64,000 nt of DNA from contig CAZBPG010000004.1 in assembly GCA_964493695.1 (NCBI GenBank), forward strand, positions 43,189-107,188, in the 5' to 3' direction. Below, in pieces: positions 60,314 through 64,000 of this stretch (within the stretch, counting starts at the first letter, position 1; the number at the start of each line of letters is the position of its first letter). Position numbers and translations under genes: made by a program. Source of the DNA: Bog-950 sp964493695. Its GTDB lineage: Bacteria > Bacteroidota > Bacteroidia > Chitinophagales > LD1. Under the pieces are notes generated by a model, which saw nothing but the letters and a program-made list of their open reading frames with translations, was not told the DNA's origin and searched no databases.

Positions 60314-60897
60314 GTAAGTTCCATCATCCGCGCCACATATTTTCCTATTACATCAAATTCAAGGTTTACTAGAGAGCCGTTCTTTACCTGTTTGATATTG
60401 GTTTGTTCGTAGGTGTATGGAATGATAGCAACAGAAAACAGATTGTCTTTCGCATTGAAAGCAGTCAGTGAAGTTCCGTTGATGCAGATGGAACCTTTTT
60501 CCACCACCAGATTATCTTTTGAAGGAACGTATCTAAATGTAAAGAGCCAGCTTCCGCTTTGTTCTACTGCCGAAACACATTCTCCGGTTTGGTCAACATG
60601 GCCCTGAACAATGTGCCCGTCTAACCGGTCGCCAATTTTCATGCACCGTTCGAGGTTTACTTCATCTCCGACCAAAAGAGAACCGAGATTTGTTTTTCTC
60701 AGTGTTTCATCAATGGCGGTTACACGATGTGTGTTGCCCGCAACTTCGACCACCGTCAGGCAAACTCCGTTGTGCGAAACACTCTGGTCAATTTTTAATT
60801 CTGATGAAACAGGGGAGGAGATGATTAAATCTAAGTTGCCTGCTTCTTTTTTCAGCGCTACTACTTTACCTATTGTTTCAATTATTCCTGTAAACAT
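60310..60897 (-). CDS. ribE: Riboflavin synthase, alpha subunit
   Basis: The start is ATG 60897 (MFTGIIETIGKV), the conserved N-terminus of riboflavin synthase; the frame extends eight codons upstream. The product is 195 residues. It contains two lumazine-binding domains: residues 1-95 (VSHNGVCLTVVEV, ETLRKTNLGSL, VNLERCMKIGDRLDGHIVQG) and 97-195 (HVDQTGECVS, VEKGSICINGTSLTAF, VNLEFDVIGKYVARM). It dismutates two molecules of 6,7-dimethyl-8-ribityllumazine into riboflavin. No FMN riboswitch is visible upstream, and no other rib gene is in the window. Confidence 0.95.
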   Translation of the reverse strand: MFTGIIETIGKVVALKKEAGNLDLIISSPVSSELKIDQSVSHNGVCLTVVEVAGNTHRVTAIDETLRKTNLGSLLVGDEVNLERCMKIGDRLDGHIVQGHVDQTGECVSAVEQSGSWLFTFRYVPSKDNLVVEKGSICINGTSLTAFNAKDNLFSVAIIPYTYEQTNIKQVKNGSLVNLEFDVIGKYVARMMELT

Positions 60898-60933
60898 TAC
60901 ATCTGCTAATTTGCTAATCAACTAATCCGCTAA

Positions 60934-63756
60934 TCACTTCCCTCTTATCAAATGAATAAACCCTCCCCCCTTCTTCTGTCCGCTTAATGGTTTTTTAACC
61001 AGACCGGTTTGGCGCAGTTCGTAATAATAACCGGCATACGGATAAACACCCTCGTTTACTTCTTTTCCTTTCTGGTCTTTACCGTCCCAGTTAATTTCCG
61101 GGTCTTCGGTGGCAAAAATTTCTTCGCCCCAGCGGTTGAATATTTTCATTTCAATTTTGGGAACAAACCGGTACGGTTTAAACGGAGTAAAAAGTTCATT
61201 CGCTCCGTCACCGTTGGGGGTAAACGCGTTCGGAAGAACATAATACGGACAGTTATCAATGCAGAACACATTGCTGAACGCGCTTTCGTTGCCCACGCGG
61301 TCAAGGGCAGTAACGGCATAGCATCCGGCTAAGCTTTCGTTGAGCGGATGATTGAAAGTAGTATCATCTTTTGAAGTGAGGCTGTCAATCAACACCATGT
61401 TTGCCGAGTCGCTTCCGAAATAAAGATAGTAGTGCGTAATGTCACCTGCACAGGGAGCGTTCTGATTGCTCCAGCTTAAATAGTTAATGAACTGCGCGGT
61501 TGTCCAGGGCAAACCGTTGTATTGCTCGCAATCGTTACGAACGGTTAAGGTTGGCGGACATGGTGCAACAGTATCTACCGGTACAGCACAATCTTCCTGC
61601 GAATTATTGATAAGCGGACGCGGGAAGCTCAGCAACGCATAATGCCCGTAAGTGCGCACGAAATAGCAATAGAGCGAATCGTTGATTAAACCGGTGTCGG
61701 TATAGAAATGATTGTTGTAAATGGTATCAATTACTTCGAACAGCGAGGTTACTTTGTTGAGTTTATAAATTCCAAAACTGTCGTTCGTCCACGGCACATT
61801 TTCCTGCCAGCTTAAATACAGCGACTGGTCGCTTGGCTGCACGTTCAAATAAACCGATGATGCCAAAGCAGTGGCGCCTACCGTATCGTTATTGGAATAG
61901 AAAAGCACCTTATAGCTCCATGCCGAATCCTGCGTGTTGAGCAATGGATCGGTAAAAAATGTATCCGTTAATGCAGCAAACGAATTGGCATCCGGAGTAG
62001 AAAGCACCAGCACCGGAGCGGTGAGGTTAAATCCGCTGCCGCGGTACAAATCGAAGCGGTAAGGAGGAGGGTTCTGAATGGTATCGAGATTGTTGCCACC
62101 GGCCAGTGGTTTGGTCCAACGCACAAATATCTGCCCGTTGGTTACATCGGTTTGCAGCACATCTACATTAATGATAGCCGGAATATTAACCGGCAGAAAC
62201 ACACACACACCATTGCTCGGCACACTCTCGTTCGGGTCGAACTGGAACAACCCGTTAGGCGAAAGTTTACTGAAGTGCGCCACCACACGATAGGTGTATT
62301 GCTGGCCCACTACGGTGTTGTTATCTACAAACGAATAAGTGAAAATATTGGCACCGGTTAGTTTGGTAAAGCCGCGACCGGCTAAACCGGTTTCGCAATA
62401 CTCGGGGTCGAACAAATCACATCCGGATTTGCGCCAAACCGAGAAACCGCGGAAGTCGGGCGATGAAGCGCACACATAAGGGTTCTGCCAGGTGAGCGTG
62501 ACATCGTGATTGGTGGCCACGGCTGCAAGGTTTAAAGGTGGCGGTGCAATCACGGTTATCTGCCAGGGTTCCAGGTCCACCAAAGGTATAGGTGTGGGAG
62601 GGTTGCCCGGTTGCGCATAACTGTCTTCGGCTCTGAAAACAACCGTGTACGATTGTCCGCTGATGTGGCTGCAATCGGTTTTCCAGTCAAAAATACCTTC
62701 GGCCGGTGGAGGGCTTACATTGGTTTGGTTAAACGTTGCCGGTGTGGGAATATGAAAAGGCCCACCGTCTGCACTTAAGCTGATGGTTTGCGTAACATTA
62801 GGGTCGGTAGCGCTTACACGTATGCGAAGGGTATCCCCAGCCCGCACACAGGTGTCCGGTGCGGCAATAATCTGTGGCGGGTTGTTGTTTTCGTTTAGCA
62901 CAATTATCTGCATGTCGCGCACAAGGGTGCCCAGCTTAACTCCGTTGCGGAACTCCGTAACCAGAATAGCAATGTTGTAAATGCCCACGCGGCAGGGAGT
63001 AGCCCAGGTTATCTGTCCATCGTGCCGGTCAATGGTAAACGTGTTACCGGGCTGACCATTCACCTGACAATACTGGTCGGGGTAAAGATAAACCGGCACA
63101 TCGGTATTGGGCGCTTCCTGACAGGGTATCAATTGAAAATCCATACTGTCGTTATCGGGGTCGTGCGCGCAGGGGTTATGGAAAAACGTATCGTTCAGGT
63201 TGGCATAATCAATAGGCGGACATTCGAGAATGGGCGAGGAGTTGAAACCGATGTTTGCTAAATCAGTCGGGAACATGAGCGTATCCTCTACATAAAAAGC
63301 AATGTTTACCGAGCCACCGTTCAGGATGTTATTGATGCCATCAATACGGTTGAGGTCCATAAACTCAATTACATAATACCTTTCGGGCGGAGGCGGTGCA
63401 CCGGGGTAAGTGTGTATGCCTACATACCGGCTTTCCTTAATGTTCTCGGGGCTGGTAGCTATTATCACCCCGTCTTTAAATCCGTTTGCATCGCCATCTA
63501 CACCGTTCGAGCGGCTGAGCGTGTCGGGTATGGTACCATCGCCCCAGCGCACTTCTATCTGGTCGCGGTCGGCCCCTATGCTTATGCCATCGTATTTGCT
63601 GTAGGTAATCACGGTTACGCGATACTTGTAATTGCCTATCAGTTCATACAGCACTTCGCCTGCGCGGTAGTGAGTGGCTTGCGCCAGTTGGCAGTAGGCA
63701 ATCAGTAGTAGGCAAAGAGCAGGACTGCGAAAATATTTTGTGCTGAAAAAGTTCAT
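60934..63756 (-). CDS. Large T9SS type B secreted protein (PKD/FN3-like)
   Basis: The start is placed at ATG 63756 (MNFFSTKYFRSPALCLLLIA), giving a signal peptide; the open frame extends 108 bp upstream without family support. The product is 940 residues. It begins ATHYRAGEVLYELIGNYKYR, a start shared by many Bacteroidetes gliding-associated proteins. Cadherin/PKD-like domains follow (DPNVTQTISLSADGG, HISGQSYTVVFRAEDSYAQP), then several FN3-like domains (NHDVTLTWQNPYVC, GQIFVRWTKPLAGG, SLYLSWQENVPW). The C-terminal 95 residues are the type B sorting domain (VLPNAFTPNGDGANELFTPF, MKIFNRWGEEIFAT, NEGVYPYAGYYYEL). It is predicted to be exported by T9SS and is not linked to a porP/sprF gene here. 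Confidence 0.9.
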   Translation of the reverse strand: MNFFSTKYFRSPALCLLLIAYCQLAQATHYRAGEVLYELIGNYKYRVTVITYSKYDGISIGADRDQIEVRWGDGTIPDTLSRSNGVDGDANGFKDGVIIATSPENIKESRYVGIHTYPGAPPPPERYYVIEFMDLNRIDGINNILNGGSVNIAFYVEDTLMFPTDLANIGFNSSPILECPPIDYANLNDTFFHNPCAHDPDNDSMDFQLIPCQEAPNTDVPVYLYPDQYCQVNGQPGNTFTIDRHDGQITWATPCRVGIYNIAILVTEFRNGVKLGTLVRDMQIIVLNENNNPPQIIAAPDTCVRAGDTLRIRVSATDPNVTQTISLSADGGPFHIPTPATFNQTNVSPPPAEGIFDWKTDCSHISGQSYTVVFRAEDSYAQPGNPPTPIPLVDLEPWQITVIAPPPLNLAAVATNHDVTLTWQNPYVCASSPDFRGFSVWRKSGCDLFDPEYCETGLAGRGFTKLTGANIFTYSFVDNNTVVGQQYTYRVVAHFSKLSPNGLFQFDPNESVPSNGVCVFLPVNIPAIINVDVLQTDVTNGQIFVRWTKPLAGGNNLDTIQNPPPYRFDLYRGSGFNLTAPVLVLSTPDANSFAALTDTFFTDPLLNTQDSAWSYKVLFYSNNDTVGATALASSVYLNVQPSDQSLYLSWQENVPWTNDSFGIYKLNKVTSLFEVIDTIYNNHFYTDTGLINDSLYCYFVRTYGHYALLSFPRPLINNSQEDCAVPVDTVAPCPPTLTVRNDCEQYNGLPWTTAQFINYLSWSNQNAPCAGDITHYYLYFGSDSANMVLIDSLTSKDDTTFNHPLNESLAGCYAVTALDRVGNESAFSNVFCIDNCPYYVLPNAFTPNGDGANELFTPFKPYRFVPKIEMKIFNRWGEEIFATEDPEINWDGKDQKGKEVNEGVYPYAGYYYELRQTGLVKKPLSGQKKGGGFIHLIRGK

Positions 63757-64000
63757 CGGTTCAAAGAAAAGAATAATCAGACAAATGTTGCGTGTTGGAA
63801 GAGATTGTGTAAGAGGGGTTGATAACTGGAGGCTCGATGGTAAAATCACCGAACTCAACGTCAACTTAGTTAAGCTCTAAAACAACATTCTCTCAACCAA
63901 AAGCCCGTCTCGGCTAAGCCGAGACGGGCTTTTTTATCAAAAAATGGTTCAGTGGTTAATAGTGTGAGAAGAACAAAATAGACTTGTATCCGCTTTGCCG
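63757..64000. terminator. Terminal intergenic region with strong terminator
   Basis: A 13-bp perfect stem (63902-63914 with 63918-63930, arm AGCCCGTCTCGGC) followed by T (63930-63936) is a rho-independent terminator, apparently for a plus-strand transcript. The only open frame before it is a 31-codon ATG frame at 63785-63880, which I do not call as a gene. The last 60 bases show nothing recognisable. Confidence 0.75.

Noticed and set aside
63785..63880. 31-codon open frame (MLRVGRDCVRGVDNWRLDGK ...) before the last terminator
   Set aside because: It has an ATG and a terminator 20 bp after its stop, but no ribosome-binding site, no recognisable homologue and overlap with the upstream region of the divergent gene. 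It could be a remnant or a small peptide, so it is left uncalled.
1..64000. tRNA, rRNA, riboswitch and insertion sequence genes
   Set aside because: I looked for CCA-ended cloverleafs, rRNA signatures, FMN or TPP leader patterns and transposase motifs (DDE, HUH) and saw none; covariance-model searches could still find a small RNA.

Overview
The window looks like a chromosomal segment of a free-living, moderately AT-rich Bacteroidota (Bacteroidetes) bacterium, probably of the Chitinophagales/Sphingobacteriales/Cytophaga type. The main evidence is type IX secretion (T9SS): three very long secreted proteins end in the gliding-motility-associated (type B) sorting domain, two more end in type A sorting domains, two outer-membrane PorP/SprF proteins are present, and two PorE-like proteins combine TPR, beta-propeller, carboxypeptidase-regulatory-like and OmpA domains. 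No rRNA, tRNA, prophage, transposase or CRISPR array was seen.

Layout. 1-16.6 kb: T9SS module 1, made of a giant repeat adhesin (5' end outside the window), PorP/SprF and a PorE-like OmpA protein. 16.6-24 kb: secreted M1 peptidase, 3-hydroxyacyl-CoA dehydrogenase, ArgS, a GxxExxY protein between two hairpin repeats, and arginine decarboxylase. 24-25.1 kb: a 21-bp-period DNA array next to an unrecognised protein. 25.3-35.2 kb, minus strand: a surface-glycan cluster (GT-C glycosyltransferase with TPRs, two methyltransferases, an epimerase-GT2 fusion, a split transketolase) with two DUF433/DUF5615 toxin-antitoxin pairs, then a phosphoesterase and FabG. 36-43.9 kb: T9SS module 2, with the same three gene types in a different order. 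44-51.2 kb: housekeeping and membrane genes (lipoprotein, degenerate alpha/beta hydrolase, CCA-adding enzyme, MiaA, MFS permease, fatty acid hydroxylase, DbpA-like helicase). 51.3-54.2 kb: an accessory patch with a standalone nucleotidyl cyclase, a TPR protein, a 15-unit 21-bp array and a second unrecognised protein. 54.5-64 kb: a VWA-like membrane protein, a DUF4397 T9SS protein, TsaC/Sua5, riboflavin synthase and a third type B T9SS protein.

The best candidate for something undescribed is the pair of array loci at 24.0-25.1 kb and 53.1-54.2 kb. Each has a run of short units spaced exactly 21 bp apart, but with a different core motif in each array. Each array adjoins a gene whose protein appears to share a helical module (RD ... 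N-x7-G-[FL]) with the other, followed by a beta-rich C-terminus. The module is duplicated in one protein and single in the other. This is read by eye; no database search was possible.

Other themes are higher-order (trimeric and dimeric) domain amplification in the adhesins, a strongly over-represented ACCGGT palindrome, and small dispersed palindromic repeats that have become the C-terminal tails of several proteins.
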